Origin: Sphingomonadaceae bacterium 3R27C6
GTDB lineage: Bacteria > Pseudomonadota > Alphaproteobacteria > Sphingomonadales > Sphingomonadaceae
Length of the DNA: 64,000 nt
NCBI GenBank assembly: GCA_005503215.1
Contig: SCNS01000001.1
Coordinates: forward strand, 248,001 to 312,000
Reading direction: 5' to 3'
The number at the start of each line of letters is the position of its first letter. The stretch's first letter is position 1. Shown one piece after another: positions 55,850-64,000 of the stretch. The notes under the pieces were generated by a model that saw only the letters and a program-made list of their open reading frames with translations, was not told where the DNA came from and searched no databases. A program made the position numbers and the translations under genes.

Positions 55850-56197
55850 TTACGCTTCGGTCAAATCCAGCAGCGTCCGCGCGTCGAGGCCGATGCGGCG
55901 CATCTGCTGCGCGACCGGCGGCCAGACATTGGCGAGGAAATCGGCGCGCATCAGGTCGCGGAGGCGCTCGGTCGCGCCCGCGGCGACAAACATGCCGACC
56001 CCGCGCTTCACCGTGACCAGCCCCTCGTCCTGAAACGTCTGATACGCTTTCGCCACCGTCAGCGGGTTGGCGCCTTCCTCGGCGGCAAGCGATCGGACCG
56101 ACGGCAACATGTCGCCATCGCGAAACTGGCCGTCGAGGATGGCGTTGGCGATGACATCGCGCAGACGCTGGTACACGGGTTTGGACTGATCGAGCAT
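55850..56197 (-). CDS. GntR-family (YtrA subtype) transcriptional regulator
   Basis: A 115-residue regulator. The winged helix (about 8-75) has L-P-S-V-R-S-L-A-A-E-E-G-A-N-P-L-T-V and E-G-L-V-T-V-K-R-G-V-G-M-F-V. Only about 40 residues follow, so there is no ligand domain, as in the YtrA group that controls ABC transporter genes. No such transporter is adjacent. Confidence 0.9.
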   Translation of the reverse strand: MLDQSKPVYQRLRDVIANAILDGQFRDGDMLPSVRSLAAEEGANPLTVAKAYQTFQDEGLVTVKRGVGMFVAAGATERLRDLMRADFLANVWPPVAQQMRRIGLDARTLLDLTEA

Positions 56198-56268
56198 GCC
56201 GCCTTAATGCCATAAGACAGCAGCACAGTCAAATGCCACTAATTACAAATTAGGTTCGGAAAGTGAAA

Positions 56269-56850
56269 CTAAATTTCCCAAGCCCGAACGACATCGTCAT
56301 ATTCGGGGCGGGGCCGTTCATCGAGTTCGCGCGACGCGGTGCCGAGGAAGAAATAGCCGACGATCGTGCCGCCTTCGCCCGCGCCGAACGCGGCCGCGAC
56401 CTCGGTGCTATAGGCCGCCCAGCCGGTCAGCCAGCTGCCGACAAAGCCATGCGCGTGCGCGGCGTGGAGCAGGTTCATGCCGACCGCGCCCGCCGACATC
56501 TGCTGTTCCCAGACGGGGACCTTCGCTCCCGCCACCGGCGCCGAGACGAGCACGAGCAAGCTCGGCGCCTGATGCGCGAACTGGTCGAGCGCCGACAGGT
56601 CCATGCCCGCGGCGCCCGGATTCTCCGCGATCCATGCTTTTTTGAGCAGCGCCGCGAACGCCTCGCGCTGATCGTCGGCGACGGTGACGATGCGCCAGGG
56701 CGCGAGCTTGCCATGGTCGGGGGTGCGCAGCGCGAGCGCGACGATATCGCGAAGCTGCGCGGCGTCGGGGCCGGGAGCGATCATGTCGCGCGCCTTGCCC
56801 GAACGGCGGGTGGCGAGATGGGCGAGGAGCGAGGAGGTGTCGTTGAACAT
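56269..56850 (-). CDS. Nitroreductase family protein
   Basis: A 193-residue FMN-dependent oxidoreductase of the NfsB/YdjA type. It has R-R-S-G-K, the P-D-H-G-K-L-A-P-W-R segment that binds FMN phosphate, A-V-G-M-N-L-L-H-A-A-H and G-Y-F-F-L-G-T. Substrate unknown; relatives reduce nitro compounds or quinones. Start chosen at M-F-N-D-T-S; the GntR regulator follows 71 bp downstream on the same strand. Confidence 0.9.
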   Translation of the reverse strand: MFNDTSSLLAHLATRRSGKARDMIAPGPDAAQLRDIVALALRTPDHGKLAPWRIVTVADDQREAFAALLKKAWIAENPGAAGMDLSALDQFAHQAPSLLVLVSAPVAGAKVPVWEQQMSAGAVGMNLLHAAHAHGFVGSWLTGWAAYSTEVAAAFGAGEGGTIVGYFFLGTASRELDERPRPEYDDVVRAWEI

Positions 56851-57034
56851 GGTGCGCCATGTGGTCTTTCGCGTCACTTTGCGCAAGTGTTGCGAATGGT
56901 TCGCAGTAATATTTGGCCCGATCGAGACGGTTTCACGCGCAATTAGATTCTTCCAATACGCAATTTTCGCGCTAGGTTGCCGCATTCGCGCGGCGGGAGG
57001 CCGCGCCTGACAATCCTAAAAGGGACGCAACATA

Positions 57035-58870
57035 ATGAAAAATATGGGCTCGTGGGACGAGGGGGACTGGATTGCGGTAATCGCACTTCTGGTTCTCGGC
57101 GTCTTCCTCAGCATCGGTGCGCTGATCGCCGGCAGCAAGAAACCCGAATTCGCCGGACACCCCAAGGGCCTCTACATGCTCTTCTTCGCCGAAATGTGGG
57201 AGCGTTTCTCCTACTACGGCATGCGTGCGATCCTGATTTTCTACCTGACCCAGCACTGGCTGTTCAACGACAGCAAATCGAACCTGATCTATGGCGCCTA
57301 CACCAGCCTCGTCTACATCACCCCGGTGCTCGGCGGCTATCTCGCCGACCGGTATCTCGGGCAGCGCAAGGCGGTGCTGTTCGGCGGCCTGCTGCTGGCC
57401 GCCGGCCACAGCCTGATGGCGGTCGAAGGTGTCGGCGGGCAGAATGATCCCACGATCAACGTCTTCTGGGCCGCGCTCGCCTTCATCATCGTCGGCTCGG
57501 GCTTCCTCAAGGCGAATATCTCGGTGATGGTCGGCCAGCTGTACCGGCTCACCGACATTCGCCGCGATGGCGCCTATACGATCTTCTATATGGGCATCAA
57601 CGTCGGCGCCGCGCTCGGCACGATCCTCGTCGGCTATCTCGGCCAGCGGATCGGCTGGGGCTATGGCTTCGGGCTCGCCGGCATCGGCATGCTCGCCGGC
57701 CTTGTCGTTTTCGTTCTCGGCAAGAGTGCGCTCAAGGGCGCGGGCGAAGCGCCTGCACCGCTATCGCGCTCAAGCGAGTGGACGCTCTACGCCGTCGGTT
57801 TGGGCGCGGTCGCGGTGATCTGGGCGCTCGTCCAGTATCAGGACGTCATCCAGAACCTGCTGCTCGTCTCGGGCATTCTCCTGCTCGGCTACGTCGTCCT
57901 CGTGGCGACGTTCCAGCTGCCGTACGGATCGATCGGCGCCGGTCCGCGGAGCCGCGTCAACATCGCGCTCGCCGGCCTCGCGCTGATGCTGTTCCTGCCG
58001 CTGGCGCTCATCCTGGGCCTCGGCATCGCCAGCGGACCCGTCGCACTCGGGCTCGCGCCCGCGGCGTGGGTCGCGCTCTTCGGCTTCCTCCTCCTCCTCG
58101 GCGTGATGGTGGTCGAGAAGATGAACCGCGAAGACCATGCGCGCGACCGGATGTTCGCGATCCTGTTCCTGATCGCCCTGAACCCGCTGTTCTGGGGTCT
58201 GTTCGAACAGGCGGGCGGATCGATGAACCTGTTCACCGACCGCTATGTCGATCGCGGCGCGGTGCCCGCTTCGATCTTCCAGTCGATCAACCCGATCTAC
58301 ATCATCCTGCTCGCCCCGCTGTTCGCCGCGCTGTGGCAATGGCTTGGCAAGCGCGGCAAGGAACCGTCGGCTCCCGCCAAATTCGGGCTGGCGCTGGCGC
58401 AGATGGGGCTTGCGAACCTCATCCTCGTCTGGGGCGCGCAGGCCTTCGGCATCGCGGCGATGACCCCGGTCATCTTCGTCTTCCTCTATTACCTCCTCGC
58501 CACCACCGGCGAGCTGTGCCTCAGCCCCGTCGGCCTGTCGGCGATGAACCGGCTGGCGCCGACCTTCGTCGCGTCGCTCATCATGGGCGCGTGGTTCTAT
58601 ATGACCGCGGTCGGCAATTTCGTCGCCGGCAAGATCGGCGAAGCGACCGGCGGGCATGGCGGTGAGATGAGCAAGGCCAAGCTGCTCGAGATCTACGAGA
58701 TGTTCGGCTGGATCGCGATCGGTGCCGCGGTGGCGGTGCTGCTGGTCAGCCCGATCGTGAAGCGCTGGATGCACCTCGACACGCTGCGCGACCGCGACGA
58801 CGGGCTGGCGGGCATCGGCGAGGCCGAGCCGCAGGCGGCTGGCGTTCATCCCGAACCCAAGGGGGCGTAA
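57035..58870 (+). CDS. POT/PTR-family peptide:proton symporter
   Basis: A 611-residue transporter of di- and tripeptides with 14 predicted helices. Family motifs: E-M-W-E-R-F-S-Y-Y-G-M-R at the first helix and the PTR2 signature around G-G-Y-L-A-D-R-Y-L-G and F-Y-M-G-I-N-V-G-A. An upstream leader hairpin (GCGCGGC/GCCGCGC, 56988-57006) may attenuate or stabilise the message. It is followed after three bases by two amidohydrolase-fold genes, suggesting uptake and cleavage of one class of peptide. Confidence 0.94.
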   Translation: MKNMGSWDEGDWIAVIALLVLGVFLSIGALIAGSKKPEFAGHPKGLYMLFFAEMWERFSYYGMRAILIFYLTQHWLFNDSKSNLIYGAYTSLVYITPVLGGYLADRYLGQRKAVLFGGLLLAAGHSLMAVEGVGGQNDPTINVFWAALAFIIVGSGFLKANISVMVGQLYRLTDIRRDGAYTIFYMGINVGAALGTILVGYLGQRIGWGYGFGLAGIGMLAGLVVFVLGKSALKGAGEAPAPLSRSSEWTLYAVGLGAVAVIWALVQYQDVIQNLLLVSGILLLGYVVLVATFQLPYGSIGAGPRSRVNIALAGLALMLFLPLALILGLGIASGPVALGLAPAAWVALFGFLLLLGVMVVEKMNREDHARDRMFAILFLIALNPLFWGLFEQAGGSMNLFTDRYVDRGAVPASIFQSINPIYIILLAPLFAALWQWLGKRGKEPSAPAKFGLALAQMGLANLILVWGAQAFGIAAMTPVIFVFLYYLLATTGELCLSPVGLSAMNRLAPTFVASLIMGAWFYMTAVGNFVAGKIGEATGGHGGEMSKAKLLEIYEMFGWIAIGAAVAVLLVSPIVKRWMHLDTLRDRDDGLAGIGEAEPQAAGVHPEPKGA

Positions 58871-58873
58871 TCG

Positions 58874-60277
58874 ATGATCCGTGGTGTGAAGGGCAGCCTG
58901 CTGGCTGCGGTATCGCTGGCGCTCGTCGGTTGCGCGGCGAGCAATGGAGAGACGGCCTCGGCGGGCGACAAGCCCGCCGAAAAGCCGGTGAAGTTCAACA
59001 AGGACCCGTATCCGTCGACGTACAAGGCTTATCCCGGACAGGTCACGGCGGTCCGTAACGTCACGATCTTCGACGGTGAGGGCGGGCGGATCGACAATGG
59101 CACCGTGCTGCTGGCGAACGGCAAGGTCGAGGCCGTCGGCGGCCCCGATACGCCGATCCCGGCGGACGTCGCGGTCTATGACGGGACCGGCAAGTTCCTC
59201 ACCCCCGGTATCATCGACATCCACAGCCACCTTGGCGACTATCCCTCGCCCAGCGTCGAGGCGCATTCGGACGGCAACGAGATGACGTCGCCGACGACCC
59301 CCGAAGTCTGGTCCGAACATAGCGTCTGGCCGCAGGACCCGGGGTTCAGCCGCGCGCTCGCCAATGGCGGCGTGACGAGCTTGCAGATCCTGCCGGGCAG
59401 CGCCAACCTGATGGGCGGGCGTTCGATCACGCTCAAGAATGTGCCTTCGCGTACCGTGCAGGGGATGAAATTCCCCGGCGCGCCCTATGGCCTCAAAATG
59501 GCGTGCGGTGAGAATCCGAAGCGCGTCTATGGCGGCAAGGGGCGCGCGCCCTCGACGCGCATGGGCAATTATGCGGTGAACCGCGCGACGTGGCAGAAGG
59601 CGGTCGCCTACAAGAAGAAGATGGACGACGGGAAGGCGGTCGACCGCGACCTTGCGATGGAAACGCTTGTCGGCGTGCTGTCGGGCGAGATTCTCGTCCA
59701 CAATCATTGCTATCGCGCCGATGAAATGGCGCTCGTGATCGATATGTCGAAAGAGTTCGGCTACAAGGTGTCGACCTTTCATCACGCGGTCGAAAGCTAC
59801 AAGATCGCCGACATCCTCGCCAAGGAAGGCATTTGCTCGGCGATGTGGGCCGACTGGTGGGGCTTCAAGATGGAAGCCTATGACAGCGTCAACGAGAATA
59901 TCCCGCTGGTGTACAAGGCCGGTGCCTGCACGATCGTCCATTCGGACGACGCGAACCAGATCCAGCGTTTGAACCAGGAAGCCGCGAAAGCGCGCGCTGC
60001 GGGGCGCCGCATCGGGGTCGACGTCAGCGACGAGCTGGCGTGGACCTGGCTGTCGTATAACCCCGCCAAGGCATTGGGCATCGCCGACAAGACCGGCAGC
60101 CTGAAGCCCGGCAAGATGGCCGACGTCGTGCTGTGGAACGGCAATCCGTTCAGCGCCTATACGCGCCCCGAAAAGGTGTGGATCGACGGCGCCTTGATGT
60201 TCGACGCGAACGATCCGAAGCGGCGTCCGGTGAGCGATTTCGAGCTGGGCCAGCCGGGCGAAGGAGACGTGAAATGA
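58874..60277 (+). CDS. Lipoprotein amidohydrolase with HxH motif
   Basis: A 467-residue amidohydrolase-superfamily protein (imidazolonepropionase-like) with a lipoprotein signal (L-V-G-C, Cys20). The first metal pair is H117-S-H119 in I-I-D-I-H-S-H-L-G-D; other likely ligands lie in V-H-N-H-C and S-T-F-H-H-A, with the catalytic Asp in V-H-S-D-D-A-N. It probably cleaves a peptide or cyclic amide at the outer side of the membrane. It overlaps the next gene by four bases. Confidence 0.9.
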   Translation: MIRGVKGSLLAAVSLALVGCAASNGETASAGDKPAEKPVKFNKDPYPSTYKAYPGQVTAVRNVTIFDGEGGRIDNGTVLLANGKVEAVGGPDTPIPADVAVYDGTGKFLTPGIIDIHSHLGDYPSPSVEAHSDGNEMTSPTTPEVWSEHSVWPQDPGFSRALANGGVTSLQILPGSANLMGGRSITLKNVPSRTVQGMKFPGAPYGLKMACGENPKRVYGGKGRAPSTRMGNYAVNRATWQKAVAYKKKMDDGKAVDRDLAMETLVGVLSGEILVHNHCYRADEMALVIDMSKEFGYKVSTFHHAVESYKIADILAKEGICSAMWADWWGFKMEAYDSVNENIPLVYKAGACTIVHSDDANQIQRLNQEAAKARAAGRRIGVDVSDELAWTWLSYNPAKALGIADKTGSLKPGKMADVVLWNGNPFSAYTRPEKVWIDGALMFDANDPKRRPVSDFELGQPGEGDVK

Positions 60278-61575
60278 TGCGCGCGCTCCTTCTTTCCGCC
60301 GCAGCAATCGTTGCACTCCCCGCCGCTGCGCAGGATGTCGCAATCGTCAACGCCAAGCTCGTCATCGGTGATGGCAGCGCGCCGATCGACGGCGGCACCG
60401 TCGTCGTGCGCGGCGGCAAGGTGGTCGCGGCGGGTGCCGGCGTTGCCGTGCCTGCGGGCGTCGAGCGCGTTGACGCGCAGGGCAAATATGTCACGCCGGG
60501 CATCGTCGCGGCGTTCAGCCGCGTCGGCCTGACCGAAGTCGATGCCGTCACCGGCACCAACGACCGCTCGGCACCGCGCACGCGTTTCTCGGCGGGGCTC
60601 GATATCGCGCCGGCGCTGAACCCGATGGGATCGCCCGTCGCGGTGAACCGCGCGTCGGGCGTGACGCGCGCGATCGTCGCGCCGGGCAGCAGCAGCAATC
60701 TGTTCGCCGGACAGGGCGCGGTCGTCGATCTCGCCGACGACATGGACATGGTGACCAAGCCCCGCGCGCTGCAATATGTCGCGTTTGGCGAGGATGGCTC
60801 GGCAAAGGCGGGGGGCAGCCGTGCCGCGACTTTCCTGCTCTTCCGCGAACAATTGCTCGCGGCGCGCAGCTATGCCCGCAACCCCGCGACGCTCGCCGAA
60901 TGGGGCAATGACGCGATGATCCAGCGTGCCGACGCCGACGCGCTCGTCCGCGTCATCGACGGCACGACACCTTTGTTCGTGCGCGTCGACCGCGCCGCCG
61001 ACATCGTCAATGTGCTGAAGCTGCGGCAGGACTTCCCCGCACTGAAGCTCGTGCTTGTCGGGGTGACCGAAGGCTGGCTCGTGGCGCGCGACATCGCGGC
61101 GGCGAAGGTACCGGTGCTCGTGTCGCCGCTCACCGACCTGCCGTCGACCTTCGAACAGCTCGGCGCGACGCAATCGAACGCGGGCCGGCTCAAGGCCGCG
61201 GGCGTCGACGTGTCGGTCGGCGTGTTCGACGACGATGACGCGCACAAGATGGGCTATGCGACGCAATATGCGGGCAATCTCGTCGGCCTCGCGCGCGTGC
61301 CCGGTGCCAGCGGCATGACGTGGGATCAGGCGTTCGCGTCGATCAGCAGCGTCCCGGCACGCGCCGTCGGCATGGAGGGCAGCATCGGTTCGCTGCGTCC
61401 GGGCCGCGCCGGCGATGTCGTGATCTGGGACAACGATCCGCTCGAACTCGGCAGCCGCCCGACGGCGGTGTGGATCGATGGTAAGGCGCAATCGCTGACG
61501 ACGCGGCAGGACCGCCTGCGCGATCGTTATACAACGCCGCAGGAAGGGGCATTGCCCAAGGCATACGACCGATAG
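60274..61575 (+). CDS. Secreted amidohydrolase-fold protein lacking the HxH motif
   Basis: A 433-residue protein with a signal peptide (cleavage about A-A-A-Q). It keeps the superfamily's N- and C-terminal composite sheet (V-A-I-V-N-A-K-L-V-I-G-D-G and G-S-I-G-S-L-R-P-G-R-A-G-D-V-V-I-W). At the place of the metal motif it has P-G-I-V-A-A-F-S-R-V-G, without either His, and no replacement H-x-H is obvious. It is coupled to the preceding active-looking homologue by ATGA, so a heterodimer with one inactive subunit is likely. Confidence 0.85.
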   Translation: MMRALLLSAAAIVALPAAAQDVAIVNAKLVIGDGSAPIDGGTVVVRGGKVVAAGAGVAVPAGVERVDAQGKYVTPGIVAAFSRVGLTEVDAVTGTNDRSAPRTRFSAGLDIAPALNPMGSPVAVNRASGVTRAIVAPGSSSNLFAGQGAVVDLADDMDMVTKPRALQYVAFGEDGSAKAGGSRAATFLLFREQLLAARSYARNPATLAEWGNDAMIQRADADALVRVIDGTTPLFVRVDRAADIVNVLKLRQDFPALKLVLVGVTEGWLVARDIAAAKVPVLVSPLTDLPSTFEQLGATQSNAGRLKAAGVDVSVGVFDDDDAHKMGYATQYAGNLVGLARVPGASGMTWDQAFASISSVPARAVGMEGSIGSLRPGRAGDVVIWDNDPLELGSRPTAVWIDGKAQSLTTRQDRLRDRYTTPQEGALPKAYDR

Positions 61576-61578
61576 GGC

Positions 61579-61602
61579 AGGGCAGGCGTTTCACCGCCTG
61601 CC
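61579..61602 (+). terminator. Terminator-like hairpin after the amidohydrolase pair
   Basis: Perfect 9-bp stem GGGCAGGCG / CGCCTGCCC with a six-base loop, four bases after the stop; followed by CATCCCTTGTT rather than a clean T run. Confidence 0.55.
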
Positions 61603-61730
61603 CCATCCCTTGTTCTCCATGTTGACACTGTTACCTTTGTCGCACAACTATCGTCGCTGAGCCCATCGCGAGTCGCGCATCGCGGCCGCCTGGGCGATAG
61701 ATGATGACATTGTTGGAGGAGGGATTGGTC

Positions 61731-62432
61731 ATGCAGCCGGTGTCGCTTTTGATCACGACCTGCGTGTTGTTCGTCGGGTCGCACCTCGCGCTGTCGCACC
61801 CGCTGCGCGACGGGCTCGCGGCGCGGCTCGGCGAGCGCGGGTTCCAGATCACCTATTCGATCGTCGCGATCGCGACCTTCATCATGGTGGTGCAGGCGTG
61901 GCGCGGGATGCCGCCCGAGCCGCCCTTGTGGGCGGTCGACGATCCGCTGTGGATACTCGCGTCGCTGATCGTGCTCTTTGCGAGCATCCTCTTCATCGGA
62001 TCGCTGATCGGCAATCCGGCGCTGCCCGCTCCGCACGCCGCGCGCGATGCGGCGGCGAAGCCGCGCGGCGTGTTCGCGATTACGCGGCACCCGATGATGT
62101 GGGGCTTCGCGCTGTGGGCCTTTGCGCATGTGCTGGTGATGCCGACCACGGCGCAGATCATCCTGTCCGCGACGATCGTCTTCCTCGCGATTGTCGGTTC
62201 GGCGGGGCAGGATGCGAAGAAGGCGCGGCTGATGGGCGATGCCTGGCGCCAGTGGGCGGCGCGGACAAGTTTCGTGCCTTATGCGCGGCAGGTCGGCGGG
62301 GGTGCGCCATGGGCCGACACGATCCCGCGGCCGCACGCGCTGCTGGGTGGAATCATGCTATGGCTGGTCGCGACCTGGGCGCATGGCGCGCTCGGCTATA
62401 TGGTCGCCGGGATCTGGCGCTGGATGGGATAA
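61731..62432 (+). CDS. NnrU family membrane protein
   Basis: A 233-residue protein with six or seven helices. The NnrU motif I-T-R-H-P-M-M-W-G-F-A-L-W-A-F-A-H is present, and the start region G-S-H-L-A-L-S-H-P-L-R fits. NnrU was named from denitrifiers; family members are related to isoprenylcysteine methyltransferase-like NnrU/MddA proteins, and the role here is open. GGAGGAGGG lies about eight bases before the ATG at 61731; another ATG 30 bases upstream is less likely. Confidence 0.88.
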   Translation: MQPVSLLITTCVLFVGSHLALSHPLRDGLAARLGERGFQITYSIVAIATFIMVVQAWRGMPPEPPLWAVDDPLWILASLIVLFASILFIGSLIGNPALPAPHAARDAAAKPRGVFAITRHPMMWGFALWAFAHVLVMPTTAQIILSATIVFLAIVGSAGQDAKKARLMGDAWRQWAARTSFVPYARQVGGGAPWADTIPRPHALLGGIMLWLVATWAHGALGYMVAGIWRWMG

Positions 62433-62439
62433 GACCCGA

Positions 62440-62976
62440 ATGAACGCGGACACGCATCTCAACGACCTGTCGCTGCGGCTGCTTGGCCGCGCGTTCGACG
62501 AGCTCGATCCCGAGGAATCGCGTGTGGTTGCGTCGATCGCAAAGCGCGCGCCCAGCAGCCGCGACGCCGCCGATATCGAGGATGCGCAGGCGAGCACCGG
62601 CGACCGGCTGGCCGACCGGGTGGCGGCGGTCGGTGGCTCATGGGGCTTCATCATCGTCTTTGCGCTGATCCTGTTCGGCTGGATGCTGCTCAATTCGGAA
62701 GTGCTCCAGCGCTTCGGCCTCGCGTTCGACCCCTATCCCTACATCTTCCTGAACCTGATGCTCTCGACGCTCGCGGCGATCCAGGCGCCGATCATCATGA
62801 TGAGCCAGAACCGGCAGGCGGCGAAGGACCGGCTGACCGCGAGTGTCGATTACGAGATCAACCTGCGCGCCGAGCTGGAGATCATGCGGCTGCATGAGAA
62901 GCTCGACCAGATGCGGATCGCCGAGCTGGCGGAGAAGGTCGACGCGCTGTGCGCGCGGCTGGATGCGAAGGCGTAG
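62440..62976 (+). CDS. DUF1003 membrane protein
   Basis: A 178-residue protein with two membrane helices (about 69-86 and 100-125) in the DUF1003 pattern: D-R-L-A-D-R-V-A-A-V-G-G-S-W-G-F-I, then D-P-Y-P-Y-I-F-L-N-L-M-L-S and S-Q-N-R-Q-A-A-K-D-R. The C-terminal part is a cytoplasmic coiled coil (about 140-175). Function unknown. Seven bases after the NnrU stop, so co-transcribed. Confidence 0.9.
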   Translation: MNADTHLNDLSLRLLGRAFDELDPEESRVVASIAKRAPSSRDAADIEDAQASTGDRLADRVAAVGGSWGFIIVFALILFGWMLLNSEVLQRFGLAFDPYPYIFLNLMLSTLAAIQAPIIMMSQNRQAAKDRLTASVDYEINLRAELEIMRLHEKLDQMRIAELAEKVDALCARLDAKA

Positions 62977-63017
62977 GGCGGGGCGGATAGCGGCTTTGGG
63001 GTGGAAAGCTGCCGCTC

Positions 63018-63290
63018 CTAAAGGCCGAAGTATCGCACTCGGATAAATCTACCGATGTAGAATCCTGCGACGGCCCCTGCAGACGGCCAAAGAGGCCCGA
63101 ACAGGAAGTCCAGTCCGCTTGTAGAACGCAGATTCTCCGAGTGCTGACTCTGCCACCTGCTTATGTATCCAATCATGACGATTGGAACCGGCAGTAAAAC
63201 CAAGCACCCTACCTTGTGGCTCGGAGTCACTAAGCCGACAAAGACGCCTACAACGAGACCGATAATCAGGAGAGCTTCAATCCCGAGCAT
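63018..63290 (-). CDS. Small hypothetical membrane protein
   Basis: A 90-residue protein with hydrophobic segments at about 4-22, 29-43 and 66-81 and a short polar loop between. Codon use is clearly more AT-rich than the flanking genes, which suggests recent acquisition or weak selection. No Shine-Dalgarno is obvious. No family recognised. Confidence 0.5.
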   Translation of the reverse strand: MLGIEALLIIGLVVGVFVGLVTPSHKVGCLVLLPVPIVMIGYISRWQSQHSENLRSTSGLDFLFGPLWPSAGAVAGFYIGRFIRVRYFGL

Positions 63291-63355
63291 ACATGCTCTT
63301 ATGAGACATAATCAATTTCCGCAATTCGGTCGTTAACAGATGTCCGGCGAACGGC

Positions 63356-64000
63356 CTACAACCGCACCATCCGCATCCCCATCTCGCCATAACGCGGCCC
63401 GCTCGTCCCACCCTTCGGTGCCGCCGCGTCGATCGCGGCGAGGTCGTCGGCGGTCAGCGTGACCTCGGCCGCCGCGACGCTGTCCTCCATCGTCGCGCGG
63501 CGCTTGGTGCCGGGGATCGGGACGATATCGTCGCCCTGCGCGAGCAACCAGCCGAGCGCGACCTGCGCCTTCGACACGCCATGTTTGTCGGCGACGGCGC
63601 CGATTGCATCGACGATCGCGAGGTTGGCGGGGAAATTCTCTTCCGAATAGCGCGGATCGTTGCGGCGCCAGTCATTCTCGGGAAGCTCGTCGCGGCTGCG
63701 CACCGCGCCCGCGAGGAAGCCGCGGCCAAGCGGCGAATAGGGGACGAAACCGATGCCATTGTCGCGGCAGGCGCCGAGGATCTCGTCCTCGATGTCGCGC
63801 TCCCAGATCGAATATTCGCTCTGCAGCGCGGTGATCGGCGCGGCCTTCGCGGCGCGGCGGATCGTGTCGGGGCCGGCTTCGGACAGCGCGATGTGGCGGA
63901 TCTTGCCCTCCTTCACCAACTCCATCATCCCGCCGACCGTTTCCTCGATCGGCACCGACGGGTCGACGCGGTGCTGGTAGAAGAGGTCGATCGTGTCGAT
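63356..64000 (-). CDS. Aldo/keto reductase (5' end outside window)
   Basis: The last 214 codons of an NADPH-dependent aldo/keto reductase; the reading frame stays open to the right edge. Visible family parts: [14 protein letters not shown] (substrate His region), [33 protein letters not shown] and the cofactor-binding I-P-I-P-G-T-K-R. It matches the group of plant-type and bacterial reductases such as YakC. Catalytic Asp/Tyr/Lys lie outside the window. Confidence 0.92.
   Translation of the reverse strand: MDTIDLFYQHRVDPSVPIEETVGGMMELVKEGKIRHIALSEAGPDTIRRAAKAAPITALQSEYSIWERDIEDEILGACRDNGIGFVPYSPLGRGFLAGAVRSRDELPENDWRRNDPRYSEENFPANLAIVDAIGAVADKHGVSKAQVALGWLLAQGDDIVPIPGTKRRATMEDSVAAAEVTLTADDLAAIDAAAPKGGTSGPRYGEMGMRMVRL

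Noticed and set aside
57770..60343. 857-codon minus-strand frame over the POT and amidohydrolase genes
   Set aside because: Arg/Asp/His-rich antisense translation without motifs; the plus strand has well-supported genes.
1..64000. tRNA, rRNA or CRISPR array
   Set aside because: No cloverleaf-like TPsiC region, rRNA segment or regularly spaced repeat was found by eye.

Overview
The window is high-GC alphaproteobacterial DNA, most likely from a sphingomonad (Sphingopyxis/Sphingomonas-like). I infer this from GC-rich codon use, an UrcA-family protein, an alphaproteobacterial SOS box (GTTC-N7-GTTC) at uvrA, XrtA/PEP-CTERM regulators, many secreted peptidases and amidohydrolases, and dispersed palindromic repeats. 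No rRNA, tRNA, CRISPR array or prophage was seen.

Layout. 1-1.5 kb: the start of a DUF4198 periplasmic protein with a possible Fur box, a small secreted protein and an SMR efflux pump. 1.7-7.9 kb: the phosphate regulon pstS-pstC-pstA-pstB-phoU-phoB on the minus strand, with Pho-box-like sites before pstS. 7.9-9.5 kb: an AT-richer island with a DUF1508 protein and a three-gene minus-strand set that reads as a toxin-antitoxin-chaperone (TAC) module: HigB/RelE-like protein, Xre antitoxin with a long C-terminal tail, SecB-like protein, with a perfect palindrome at its promoter. 9.6-15.1 kb: small enzymes, hypotheticals and uvrA. 15.4-24.4 kb: M13 peptidase, BCCT transporter, a 266-bp element with 32-bp perfect terminal inverted repeats, UrcA protein, a LytS/LytTR-type two-component pair and a MATE exporter. 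24.4-38.4 kb: valS, S9 peptidase, HPP protein, amidohydrolase, zinc peptidase, a patatin/3-hydroxybutyrate dehydrogenase pair, DUF4893, M20 hydrolase, alpha/beta hydrolase and enoyl-CoA hydratase. 38.5-43.2 kb: a structured leader before a DUF465 protein and TerC; isocitrate lyase divergent from a RamB-like regulator. 43.3-47.7 kb: HD-GYP phosphodiesterase, L,D-transpeptidase, DUF885 protein. 47.8-55.7 kb: mannose-1-phosphate guanylyltransferase divergent from epsB-prsK-prsR-prsT, the glycosyltransferase and control genes of an XrtA/PEP-CTERM exopolysaccharide system. 55.8-64 kb: GntR regulator, nitroreductase, POT peptide transporter with two amidohydrolase-fold genes, NnrU, DUF1003, a small AT-richer membrane protein, and the end of an aldo/keto reductase.

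Functional links: the pst/pho block handles phosphate limitation. The aceA/RamB-like pair, 3-hydroxybutyrate dehydrogenase and patatin fit acetate and polyhydroxyalkanoate turnover. The many secreted peptidases plus the POT importer fit growth on peptides. manC and epsB-prsKRT fit exopolysaccharide production. The most unusual items are the TAC-like island, the 266-bp inverted-repeat element, and the tandem amidohydrolase-fold pair whose second member lacks the HxH metal motif.
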